From Bacteroidota bacterium (GTDB lineage: Bacteria > Bacteroidota > Bacteroidia > NS11-12g > UBA9320), in the NCBI GenBank assembly GCA_947468275.1, contig CANIKO010000011.1:1-64000 (forward strand): 64,000 nucleotides of DNA, read 5' to 3'. The notes under the pieces were generated by a model. That model ran no database searches. It was not told the origin of the DNA and worked only from the letters and a program-made list of their open reading frames with translations. Shown here piece by piece: positions 54,042-62,574 of the stretch. How positions within the stretch are numbered: position 1 is the stretch's first letter; the number at the start of each line of letters is the position of its first letter. Position numbers and translations under genes: made by a program.

Positions 54042-54824
54042 TCACTCCTCTGAATATTTAAAGTTAATAGGCATCCTATAATAAACTGAAACCGGTTTGT
54101 AATCTAGATATGCGGGTGTCCACAAAGGCATTGCTCTTATAATTCTTATAGCTTCTTCCTCCAAACCATAACCAATAGGATCGCCCACAATATCTACACA
54201 ACATACTTTACCTATTGAATCAATTATAAATTTTAAAAGTATTTTGCCTTCAATTTTATTTTCCAAAGCGCCTTTTGGGTATTTAAGTGTATTGGAAATA
54301 AAATCAATCATAGCCGATCTTCCACCCGGAAATTGAGGCTGAATGGTACTTATTAAAAATATATTGTCAGGAATCTTTTCATTTACACCCTTTGTTATTT
54401 TATAATAAAAACTAAATCTAACAGGAATTGTATATGTAAATGGAATTGGAAACCCATTTTGCCGTCCGGGTGTCCATGGTGGCATTTTTTTTACGACATC
54501 AATAGCTGCTTCTTCTAGTCCATACCCAAGTTTTTCTTTTGTTATCACTACCATTAAATCGGTTAGTTCACCAGATGTGGTAACATTAAACCTAACTTTT
54601 ACAACTCCTTCTATCAAACTGTCCATTGCCATTTTTGGATAAACAATATTTTTATCAATAAATTCAAACATAGCTTTTCTACCCCCTGGAAATTCGGGTT
54701 CTTGTTCTACAAGTATATATATGGGTTCTAAATTTATCTTAGGTTGCTTTAATGCAGATGTATCATTTTGAGCATAGCCCCAAAACCTGATTAAGAGAAA
54801 TAAAAAAAGCAAAATAAATCTCAC
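54042..54824 (-). CDS. Secreted protein with two TonB C-terminal domains
   Basis: This 260-residue protein starts at GTG 54824 and has a signal peptide (residues 1-18, ending WGYA-Q). Two TonB C-terminal domains follow. The first covers about 40-135 (QEPEFPGGRKAMFEFI, EGVVKVRFNV, GLEEAAIDVVKKMPPWTPGRQNG). The second covers about 160-255 (IQPQFPGGRSAMIDFI, EGKILLKFII, GLEEEAIRIIRAMPLWTPAYL). Canonical TonB has one such domain on a membrane anchor with a proline-rich spacer; both anchor and spacer are missing here. It is therefore more likely a periplasmic or lipid-free adaptor than an energy transducer. The exbBD genes lie at 7.2 kb. Confidence 0.85.
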   Translation of the reverse strand: MRFILLFLFLLIRFWGYAQNDTSALKQPKINLEPIYILVEQEPEFPGGRKAMFEFIDKNIVYPKMAMDSLIEGVVKVRFNVTTSGELTDLMVVITKEKLGYGLEEAAIDVVKKMPPWTPGRQNGFPIPFTYTIPVRFSFYYKITKGVNEKIPDNIFLISTIQPQFPGGRSAMIDFISNTLKYPKGALENKIEGKILLKFIIDSIGKVCCVDIVGDPIGYGLEEEAIRIIRAMPLWTPAYLDYKPVSVYYRMPINFKYSEE

Positions 54825-54894
54825 TGATTATTTATGATAAACAAAAATAAGCCTTCAATCTAAACTTATAAAATTTTAGGGTGGATTAAAAAAT

Positions 54895-56232
54895 TTACTT
54901 CAACTCGAAAGTCTCCATAAATTTGGTAGTAAAATTACCATTCACAAAATCTTCATTTTGCATTAGTTGTATCTGCAAAGGGATAGTAGTTTTAATTCCT
55001 TCTATGATAAATTCATCTAAAGCCCGACGCATTTTAACGATACATTCTTCACGGGTTTGAGCCACTACAATAAGTTTTGCAATCATACTATCATAATTTG
55101 GAGGAATAGTATAACCTGCATATATATGTGAATCAACCCTTACTCCATGTCCTCCTGGTTTGTGCAATGAAGTTATTTTTCCAGGACACGGAGCAAAGTT
55201 TTTATATGGATCTTCAGCATTGATCCTGCATTCTATACAGTGCATTTTCGGATAATGGTTCTTTCCGGAAATAGGAACACCGGCTGCAATCAGTATTTGC
55301 TCCTTGATCAAATCATAGTTGATGACTTCTTCTGTTACGGGATGTTCAACCTGAATACGTGTATTCATTTCCATGAAGTAAAAATTTCGGTGTTTATCAA
55401 CTAAAAATTCAATGGTACCCACACCTTCATAACTTATTGAGGCAGCAGCTTTAACGGCGGCATCGCCCATTCTTTCGCGCAACTCATCCGTCATAAATGG
55501 AGAAGGACATTCTTCTATTAATTTTTGATGACGGCGTTGTATGCTGCAATCTCTTTCGCTCAGGTGACATACCTTTCCATATTGGTCACCAGCTATTTGA
55601 ATTTCAATATGTCTTGGTTCTTCAATGTATTTTTCCAAATACATACCATCATTACCAAATGCTGCTTTTGATTCGGTTTGTGCTGAATCAAATGCAGGTT
55701 GCATTTCTTCATCCTTCCACACAATTCGCATTCCACGTCCGCCACCACCGGCTGTAGCCTTTAAAATTACAGGATAGCCAATTTTATTGGCAATTTTAAT
55801 CCCTTCTTTAATATCTGTAAGTAATCCATCACTGCCAGGCACAATAGGAACACCGGCTTTTTTCATGGTATCTTTGGCATTGCTTTTATCACCCATTGAG
55901 TTGATCATTTCGGGTGATGCGCCAATAAATTTAATATTATGTTGACGACATAATTCTGAAAATTTGGCATTTTCACTTAAAAAACCATACCCTGGATGAA
56001 TTGCATCCGCATTAGTAATTTCAGCTGCCGCCAATATATTGGGCATACTCAGGTAACTCAGTGTACTTGATGGTGGACCAATACATACGGCTTCATCCGC
56101 AAAACGAACATGTAAACTTTCCTTATCGGCTGTGGAATAAACGGCCACAGTCTTAATACCCATCTCTTTACAAGTACGTATTATTCTTAATGCTATTTCG
56201 CCTCGATTAGCTATTAATATTTTTTTAAACAT
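54895..56232 (-). CDS. accC: Acetyl-CoA carboxylase, biotin carboxylase subunit
   Basis: This ATP-grasp enzyme of about 445 residues carboxylates biotin on AccB, the first step of fatty-acid synthesis. It shows [50 protein letters not shown], the ATP-binding [52 protein letters not shown] and [14 protein letters not shown] chose ATG 56232 because it gives the universal [14 protein letters not shown] start; an ATG 36 nt upstream adds an unmatched extension. It lies about 100 nt after accB on the same strand. Confidence 0.95.
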   Translation of the reverse strand: MFKKILIANRGEIALRIIRTCKEMGIKTVAVYSTADKESLHVRFADEAVCIGPPSSTLSYLSMPNILAAAEITNADAIHPGYGFLSENAKFSELCRQHNIKFIGASPEMINSMGDKSNAKDTMKKAGVPIVPGSDGLLTDIKEGIKIANKIGYPVILKATAGGGGRGMRIVWKDEEMQPAFDSAQTESKAAFGNDGMYLEKYIEEPRHIEIQIAGDQYGKVCHLSERDCSIQRRHQKLIEECPSPFMTDELRERMGDAAVKAAASISYEGVGTIEFLVDKHRNFYFMEMNTRIQVEHPVTEEVINYDLIKEQILIAAGVPISGKNHYPKMHCIECRINAEDPYKNFAPCPGKITSLHKPGGHGVRVDSHIYAGYTIPPNYDSMIAKLIVVAQTREECIVKMRRALDEFIIEGIKTTIPLQIQLMQNEDFVNGNFTTKFMETFELK

Positions 56233-56333
56233 TCTTTTAATTTGAAAATGTGAAGATTGTTTTGTCACTCCAACAGAATGAGAAATCTTTATCTAATAAA
56301 GATGCAAACTTCTAATGCATGACGCTACTCTAT

Positions 56334-56816
56334 TTAGCTAGGATCAACTAAAAATAGAGGTTGATCATATTCCACTGGCGTTGCATCGTCCACTAAAACC
56401 TTAACAATTTTACCTTTAATTTCACATTCTATTTCATTGAAAAGTTTCATAGCTTCAATGATACAAAGGGTTGTGCCTGAATTTACTTCATCTCCAATAT
56501 TTATAAAAGGAGGTTTGTCAACACCAGCACTGCGATAAAAAGTACCAATCATTGGTGATTTCACTTCTATTAAATTACTAACTGGAGCTACCTCCACAAT
56601 AGCTTTTGGAGCCTCAGCAATATTTACTGCTTCCGTTCTAGGGGTATTATTCACTGGAACTTGTTGGTATGTTAATGCCTGTGGCGACATAACTACTTCA
56701 GTGGTTTTAACATTTTTTTTAATGTTTAGTTTAAAATCTTTGCGTTCTATACTAACTTCATCAACCCCTGATGATGATATGAACCGGATGAGTGCCTGAA
56801 TATCTTTTAAATCCAT
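56334..56816 (-). CDS. accB: Acetyl-CoA carboxylase, biotin carboxyl carrier protein
   Basis: This 160-residue carrier carries biotin between AccC and the carboxyltransferase. The N-terminal helix (DLKDIQALIRFISSSGVDEVSIE) leads into a Pro/Ala/Val-rich linker, then the biotinyl domain with the signature EAMKLFNEIE, biotin on Lys124. The domain begins VKSPMIGTFYRSAGVDKPPFINIGDEV, which contains the bacterial thumb. It is the first gene of accB-accC. A TAATTTCG element upstream may be its -7 box. Confidence 0.95.
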   Translation of the reverse strand: MDLKDIQALIRFISSSGVDEVSIERKDFKLNIKKNVKTTEVVMSPQALTYQQVPVNNTPRTEAVNIAEAPKAIVEVAPVSNLIEVKSPMIGTFYRSAGVDKPPFINIGDEVNSGTTLCIIEAMKLFNEIECEIKGKIVKVLVDDATPVEYDQPLFLVDPS

Positions 56817-57011
56817 AATTATCGAATTAAATCAATTCGCGAAATTAAAGCAAAAAACGAGAATTGTATGATAAAATTGAAGGAAATAAAGAAATTTTGA
56901 AGGAATTTGGGTTAAAAAAGATGATTTATGGCAAAATTTCGTAATTCTTATTTTTCATAAAACGATACCTATGGACTACAATTTTAAATGATGCTTAATT
57001 AAATATTCTAA

Positions 57012-57042
57012 TTTGTTTTCATCAACAATACCTTTAACTTTG
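57012..57042 (+). promoter_or_regulatory. Promoter TTTG-N19-TAACTTTG of guaB
   Basis: TTTG (57012-57015), an exact 19-nt spacer, then TAACTTTG (57035-57042) make a full match to the Bacteroidota consensus. Transcription would start about 57047, leaving a leader of roughly 30 nt. A purine-control motif was not seen. Confidence 0.8.
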
Positions 57043-57078
57043 CACCGCAAATAATTACCTCTAAATAATCTATTTGCG

Positions 57079-58551
57079 ATGTCTGAATTCCTCTCCAATA
57101 AAATCCTATATGAAGGTCTAGCTTTTGACGATGTTCTTGTGCTACCGCGTTATTCCGAAGTTTTACCACGCGAAGTAATTACCCGAACCAAGCTTACGCG
57201 CAATCTCGAAATTAATGTACCCATACTGAGTGCTGCTATGGATACCGTTACCGAAGCCAAAATGGCCATAAGCATGGCTCGTGCCGGCGGTATTGGTTTC
57301 ATCCATAAAAATATGAGTATTGAGCGGCAGGCTGCCGAAGTCAAAAAAGTGAAACGCTCGGAAAGCGGAATGATAAAGGACCCCGTGACACTTAGAGTTT
57401 CAGCCACATTGAGCGAAGCCATGAATGCTATGAGGGATTATAGAATTGGTGGAATTCCAATAATTGATAATGATGGAAAACTGGTTGGAATATTAACCAA
57501 TCGCGACCTTCGGTTTCAAACAGATATGAACCAATCCGTAGATGCGGTAATGACCAAACACAATTTAATTACGGCCGAAGTTGGAACGGATTTGCATAAA
57601 GCCATGGAAATTTTGCAACAACACCGGATCGAGAAACTACCTGTTATTGATAAAGATGGCTTTTTAAAAGGTTTAATAACGTATCGCGATATTCAGAATG
57701 TAAAAAATCACCCGTTTGCTTGTAAAGATAAATTTGGCAGATTAATGGTTGGAGCTGCTGTTGGAATTACTTCTGATACACTTGAACGAGTCGCTGCTTT
57801 GGTTGCTCAGGATATAGACGTTGTAACTTTGGATACGGCCCACGGACATAGCAAAGGAGTGATCAACGAACTTAAAAAAATAAAACAACACTATCCCGAT
57901 TTGCAAATTGTGGTAGGAAATATAGCAACTGGTGACGCTGCCAAAGCTTTGGTAGATGCAGGTGCAGATGCCGTTAAAGTGGGAGTTGGCCCGGGTTCTA
58001 TTTGCACCACGCGTATAATTGCAGGAATTGGCGTTCCGCAACTTTCTGCAGTAATAGAATGTGCTGCGGCCATAAAAGGAAGCGGCGTTCCTGTGATAAG
58101 TGATGGCGGTATTCGTTACAGTGGCGACATTGTGAAAGCAATTGTAGCCGGTGCCGATAGTATTATGGCAGGTTCTTTATTTGCAGGAACGGATGAATCG
58201 CCGGGAGAAACCATTATTTATGAAGGCCGAAAAGTAAAATCATACCGTGGCATGGGTTCTATTGATGCCATGAAAGACGGCTCTAAAGATCGTTATTTTC
58301 AGGATGCGGAAGAGGAGATTGCCAAATTAGTTCCTGAAGGGATTGTGGGAATGGTACCTTTTAAAGGTCAATTATCAGAAGTAATGTATCAGTATATTGG
58401 TGGCCTTAGAGCCGGCATGGGATATTGTGGAGCCAAAACTATTGCTGAATTACAAACCGCTATGTTTACCAAAATCACCTCTTCTGGTATTCGAGAAAGC
58501 CATCCACATGATGTAACCATTACTCAGGAAGCCCCTAATTATTCGCGCTAG
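57079..58551 (+). CDS. guaB: Inosine-5'-monophosphate dehydrogenase
   Basis: This 490-residue enzyme oxidises IMP to XMP, the committed step of GMP synthesis. The TIM barrel begins GLAFDDVLVLPRYSEVLP and has SAAMDTVTEAKMAI. The catalytic Cys309 lies in VGVGPGSICTTR, followed by GVPQLSAV, SDGGIRYSGDI, the AGSLFAGTDESPGE loop and YRGMGSIDAM. Two CBS domains lie at about residues 95-205 (EAMNAMRDYRIGGIPIID and LHKAMEILQQHRIEKLPVID), the site of purine-nucleotide regulation in the family. It is a single gene, convergent with the T9SS/PKD gene (1-nt gap). Confidence 0.96.
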   Translation: MSEFLSNKILYEGLAFDDVLVLPRYSEVLPREVITRTKLTRNLEINVPILSAAMDTVTEAKMAISMARAGGIGFIHKNMSIERQAAEVKKVKRSESGMIKDPVTLRVSATLSEAMNAMRDYRIGGIPIIDNDGKLVGILTNRDLRFQTDMNQSVDAVMTKHNLITAEVGTDLHKAMEILQQHRIEKLPVIDKDGFLKGLITYRDIQNVKNHPFACKDKFGRLMVGAAVGITSDTLERVAALVAQDIDVVTLDTAHGHSKGVINELKKIKQHYPDLQIVVGNIATGDAAKALVDAGADAVKVGVGPGSICTTRIIAGIGVPQLSAVIECAAAIKGSGVPVISDGGIRYSGDIVKAIVAGADSIMAGSLFAGTDESPGETIIYEGRKVKSYRGMGSIDAMKDGSKDRYFQDAEEEIAKLVPEGIVGMVPFKGQLSEVMYQYIGGLRAGMGYCGAKTIAELQTAMFTKITSSGIRESHPHDVTITQEAPNYSR

Positions 58552-58552
58552 T

Positions 58553-60673
58553 TTACTTAACCAATAGTTTGTTTAAGTAAACTCCATTATCTTTTGTGAT
58601 TACTTTAAGATAATAAACCCCTGAACCTACTGTGTTCATAATTTGTATTTGCAATTCGCCATTGCTAGTGGCTTTCACCTCCATTGGCAATTCTTGACCA
58701 AGCGTGTTAAATATTTGGATGGATGTATAATCGGTGTGAAATGGTTTCTCTAAATACAGCTTGTTTTCAGTTATTGGATTGGGATAAATTTTAAGCAACT
58801 TTTTTGAAATCGTTTTTGCTGATACTGGAATTGTAAAATAATTCCTTATAAACGTGTCAGCACCGCAGCTATTGCGAACTATCAATTGAATTTTAAAAGG
58901 TTCTTCACGTTTTCCAAAAACATGGGTAGGGTTTCTTTGAGAGGAAGTAATTCCATCGCCAAAACTCCATTGATAGGTGCTATTGTATTCACTGTGGTTC
59001 ACAAATTTTACAGTATTTACTGACCGTAAAGTGTCAAAAAAAGCAATGGGTTTGCAATTATAAACGCAGGCTACCATAAGCATTGGATCCGGGATAACGC
59101 TCCCAACTGTGTTGTATCTAAAATTATAATCAATTACTGTATTACGGGTAGCATAATCAATAATTAAATTCTCACCATTGTCTACAATATTATTTATTGC
59201 AGTGGTTTTATAACACCATTTTAAATTATAAACCGAATCAAAATAACAGAGTGTTTTAAAGGTACTATATAATAAAGAGGTATTAATAAATCCATCATCC
59301 GGTTTGTATAAAAAAGTGTCTTTTTGCAAGATATTAAATTTTGTAGCTTCGGGTTCGTAGCCAAACACGGCATAAAAACCACTTTTGGCTTTAAACACCT
59401 TTTTAACCAAAACAGAATCGCCTCTGAATGGAAGCAAATTTTCAACCTCAAACTTAGAATTATTAAAATTTAACCTCAACAAACTCCCTCGACTATAACC
59501 ATTAGAACTAATACTTGACAAATTCCCTAAAAAGCTTTTACCATAAATAATTACACTGTCGTATGAATTAATACTTACCAATAATTCATTTCTATTTTCA
59601 ATTAGTGAGGTTATTGAATTGGTATTATTGGTCTGGTATTCCAAAAAAGGGATAAAATTTCCAAACGAATCTATTTGATAAACATAATTATTTGCCCCCC
59701 TTCGTGTGAAATCAAGTTCGAAATGCTCAATGCTCATTATTAATTTTTCATTCTCATCAAAAGCATAAAATGATGTATCATGTTTATAAGCAGCATCATA
59801 ATCTTTGTAAAGCATGAACGGAACCAGCATCTTTATTCCCTTAACTTTAAAATTAAAATAATCATCCGAGGTATTAGTTCTTCTCAACCAATTAAGCTTC
59901 AATTTTTGTTGATTTAAGCTAAGGATGTAATTACTACCCAATTGATAACTTTTAGAAAGAAAGTATGGTAAAATTGATACCACGGAGTTGTCAGGTTTTA
60001 TTGATACTATAATACTTTTATTAAAATCAAATCGGCCTATTTCTATATTCAGAAGATGTTCATTAGATAGAGGACTCAATGAATAGTTAGATTCAGCAAG
60101 ACAAAATGAGGAAAGCAGATTTCCTTTTAAATCCAAAACTATGAGCCAATACCGTTGCTGCCTGTTAGGAAATTTTAAAACTTGAGATGAATTATTTGGA
60201 TTTAAATGAACCGAATCGCCGCAGGTACTAATAATTGCAGCGATGCTTTTATTTTGTTCATCCATTCTCACCATTAAAACGGAATTAAGGTAATTGCTAC
60301 CAAAGGTTTTTGTTGTAAAAAATGAATCTAAAATATTATATCTCACAAAAATAAGTTGTGAGTTAAACGTGTCTTTATCTGTAGGCTCAGGAATAGTTTT
60401 TTTTTGGGTATATGATTCAAATGTTGCATCTCCCACGCTGTTCATGATATAAAAAATATCCTTCCCGTCAGACTCAAAAAAACGATTACCATGCCTTACT
60501 TGAGTAAAACCCAACCGATTTATATCAATCTCATTATACCAATTAGGCCTTTTTATAGTGCTTCTTAAAAATTGGGTATTGGCTACATAATCATAAACCT
60601 GTTGGGCATATAAGTTTGACCCCAACAGAAGGAAATTTAAAAGAATAAAATTAACGAAAAATTTAAATCTCAT
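58553..60673 (-). CDS. T9SS-secreted PKD-domain protein
   Basis: This 706-residue secreted protein has a signal peptide at residues 1-23 (ending LYA). A long beta-rich region (about 25-545) contains many SxxxxY/NSxxSVVS-like stretches and could be a propeller, but no enzyme motif is seen. A PKD domain follows at about 555-620 (VKFVNHSEYNSTYQWSFGDGITSSQRNPTHVF). The type A T9SS domain takes the last 80 residues (KIYPNPITENKLYLEKPFHTD ... GVYYLKVI). It is probably displayed on or released from the cell surface. It converges with guaB. Its TATTTTTG -7 box lies about 18 nt upstream of the start. Confidence 0.85.
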   Translation of the reverse strand: MRFKFFVNFILLNFLLLGSNLYAQQVYDYVANTQFLRSTIKRPNWYNEIDINRLGFTQVRHGNRFFESDGKDIFYIMNSVGDATFESYTQKKTIPEPTDKDTFNSQLIFVRYNILDSFFTTKTFGSNYLNSVLMVRMDEQNKSIAAIISTCGDSVHLNPNNSSQVLKFPNRQQRYWLIVLDLKGNLLSSFCLAESNYSLSPLSNEHLLNIEIGRFDFNKSIIVSIKPDNSVVSILPYFLSKSYQLGSNYILSLNQQKLKLNWLRRTNTSDDYFNFKVKGIKMLVPFMLYKDYDAAYKHDTSFYAFDENEKLIMSIEHFELDFTRRGANNYVYQIDSFGNFIPFLEYQTNNTNSITSLIENRNELLVSINSYDSVIIYGKSFLGNLSSISSNGYSRGSLLRLNFNNSKFEVENLLPFRGDSVLVKKVFKAKSGFYAVFGYEPEATKFNILQKDTFLYKPDDGFINTSLLYSTFKTLCYFDSVYNLKWCYKTTAINNIVDNGENLIIDYATRNTVIDYNFRYNTVGSVIPDPMLMVACVYNCKPIAFFDTLRSVNTVKFVNHSEYNSTYQWSFGDGITSSQRNPTHVFGKREEPFKIQLIVRNSCGADTFIRNYFTIPVSAKTISKKLLKIYPNPITENKLYLEKPFHTDYTSIQIFNTLGQELPMEVKATSNGELQIQIMNTVGSGVYYLKVITKDNGVYLNKLLVK

Positions 60674-60732
60674 ATTTATAATTACATTTCAAAAATAGCC
60701 GATTATTTTGGTTGAAAATCATAATCTCATTT

Positions 60733-61758
60733 TCATTCCCTTTGGGCTACTATTATTATAGCCGGCGAAATAAACCTAGCCAACTTTCCTGAGTACCTTA
60801 TTATTCTGTTTAAAATTTTTAAAACAATACGCTTTAGTATTTTGTTGCGCCATTCATCGTAGGGTGCAAAAAACCATTCGGTTTTATAATCGTCCTTTTT
60901 TACAAATGATTCATACTGCTCAAAGCTCATCAACTGTTCCGTCCAGTTGCCGTTGGAGGGGTCGCAGGTATTGGTTGGATGTGCAGGTAATGGTGGCAAT
61001 TTTTCTGTTACCCGATAATTTTCCACGTCTTTTTTTATATCCGAAAAAACTTTTCCTCGGGTAATAGCGGCTAAAACTTCTCTGCGAGAGGCTGACAAAT
61101 CCGGAAAATTTTTATTTATAAAATCCAATCGCATTTTGTAATAGGATTCTACAGAATCTCCTGGCTTAAACTGATTACTGTTTCCTTCCCATTCATCCAA
61201 TTGATGTATTTTTTTAAAGTATTTTTTCTTAAAAATGTTATAAATATTGGCCGATGTGTTATGAACCAATATAGCTCCTTTAAAATTTTCAATGCTTTGT
61301 TTAAAAAATAATTCAGGATTATAAATATGTTCCACCACATCGCGGCTCACCATTAAGTCAATGGCATTTTTATGGTTTTTTGCCAGTGTTTCAATACTCC
61401 CGCAAATTATTTCATAAGGCTTTAATCCCAAAGCCATGGCTATCACTTCAAAATCCAAGCAACTTTGTTCGTAGGTGTCAGAATAAATAACTTTACCAAA
61501 TCCTAAATTTTTAGCCAAAAGACTAATAATTCCGGTTCCTCCGCCAATCTCAGCCACGGTTATTTTTTCAATAGGTTTATCTATTTTTTTTAAACCTATT
61601 GCCAAAATTTGCCAGGCAATATTTACCGAATAGGTTAAACTTTCAAGGTGTTTTTTTAAATAAATTTTATTGTAATCAGAAATGACTAAATCATCCACAT
61701 TTAGTTTTTCTAATAAGGAAATGAACTCCTTTTTTTTATTCTGGTCTAATCGTTGCAT
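60733..61758 (-). CDS. SAM-dependent methyltransferase-like protein
   Basis: This 341-residue protein has a methyltransferase core: motif I VAEIGGGTGIISLLAKNLGFGKVIYSDTYEQSC and motif DLMVSRDVVEHIYNPELFFKQS. The remainder is helical with several basic stretches, ending in a hydrophobic segment (LARFISPAIIIVAQ) that may attach it to the membrane. The substrate is unknown; glycan or lipid methylation is possible, as other methyltransferases here sit with glycosyltransferases. It overlaps thiN by 13 nt, so the pair is translationally coupled with no obvious shared pathway. Confidence 0.78.
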   Translation of the reverse strand: MQRLDQNKKKEFISLLEKLNVDDLVISDYNKIYLKKHLESLTYSVNIAWQILAIGLKKIDKPIEKITVAEIGGGTGIISLLAKNLGFGKVIYSDTYEQSCLDFEVIAMALGLKPYEIICGSIETLAKNHKNAIDLMVSRDVVEHIYNPELFFKQSIENFKGAILVHNTSANIYNIFKKKYFKKIHQLDEWEGNSNQFKPGDSVESYYKMRLDFINKNFPDLSASRREVLAAITRGKVFSDIKKDVENYRVTEKLPPLPAHPTNTCDPSNGNWTEQLMSFEQYESFVKKDDYKTEWFFAPYDEWRNKILKRIVLKILNRIIRYSGKLARFISPAIIIVAQRE

Positions 61759-62408
61759 TCCATCAAAATCAGAATTCCATCCTTGTAACTTATCTCAACC
61801 ATACCGGTTTCGGCACTTTCATTACTAGAACCCGAACGTTCAACTATCGACAATGATTCATTATTCAAATTATATAACAAACCCTTTGTATTTATGCCTT
61901 TCACCTCACCTAAGGCAAACAGGGATAGAACCTGACCTTTGGAATAAAACTTTTTAAAGTCGTTTGGCAAAACATAAATTTTTGAATAATTATCAATAAT
62001 AACTGCATTTATTTTAGGGGTGTATTTGCCCAAAGTACAAATATTATTAAACGTATGATCCATTCTCAGGCCAGTGGCCCAAACAATATTCACAGCTTTT
62101 TGTCCTTTATCAATTAAAAAATCCAACGCTTTTTCCAAGTCAGTTTTATTTTGGTCAGGCGTATGAACTATTTCAATATCCGGCTGATTGGGAAACAACT
62201 CCTGATTAGCTTCCAATCTGTCAAAGTCTCCTAAAAGCACATCAAATTTTACGCCCAAACTCATCACTTTGTCCAAAGCTCCATCTAGCACAATTACGTA
62301 AGGACTCCACTCCAACAGCTGACCCAATAGCTCTTCAGTACAAGGCTGTCCATTGGCTATTATTAAAGCTGGTTCTTGATTTTCCTTTACAAAATGATGG
62401 GAAGACAT
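61746..62408 (-). CDS. thiN: Thiamine pyrophosphokinase
   Basis: This enzyme of about 220 residues makes thiamine diphosphate from thiamine and ATP. It has the TPK signature: ALIIANGQPC, VIVLDGALDKVMSLGVKFDVLLGDFDRL, PDQNKTDLEKALDFLI, WATGLRMDHTFNNI and a C-terminal thiamine-binding segment. I chose ATG 62408 (MSSHHF); a GTG at 62426 overlaps the -7 box TATTTTTG and so is probably outside the transcript. ThDP made here would serve the fused E1 dehydrogenase at 5.1-7.1 kb. The 3' end overlaps the methyltransferase gene by 13 nt. Confidence 0.88.
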   Translation of the reverse strand: MSSHHFVKENQEPALIIANGQPCTEELLGQLLEWSPYVIVLDGALDKVMSLGVKFDVLLGDFDRLEANQELFPNQPDIEIVHTPDQNKTDLEKALDFLIDKGQKAVNIVWATGLRMDHTFNNICTLGKYTPKINAVIIDNYSKIYVLPNDFKKFYSKGQVLSLFALGEVKGINTKGLLYNLNNESLSIVERSGSSNESAETGMVEISYKDGILILMECND

Positions 62409-62425
62409 GGTACTCGTATTGGTCA

Positions 62426-62433
62426 CAAAAATA
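62426..62433 (-). promoter_or_regulatory. -7 element (TATTTTTG) of thiN
   Basis: An exact TAnnTTTG on the minus strand. It ends 17 nt before ATG 62408 and overlaps an alternative GTG start, so it helps decide the start codon. No -33 box was found. Confidence 0.5.
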
Positions 62434-62574
62434 CCTTTTTAAGGTGATTAAGCTTTGGTAATAGAATTTTGAGAATACAATTTAGATAATCTTAAAGTCA
62501 ATAAACACTTCAAATAAATTAATTGTGTTGTATCCTTCAATAATTTAAATCATTTTTACCAACCCAAAATAACA

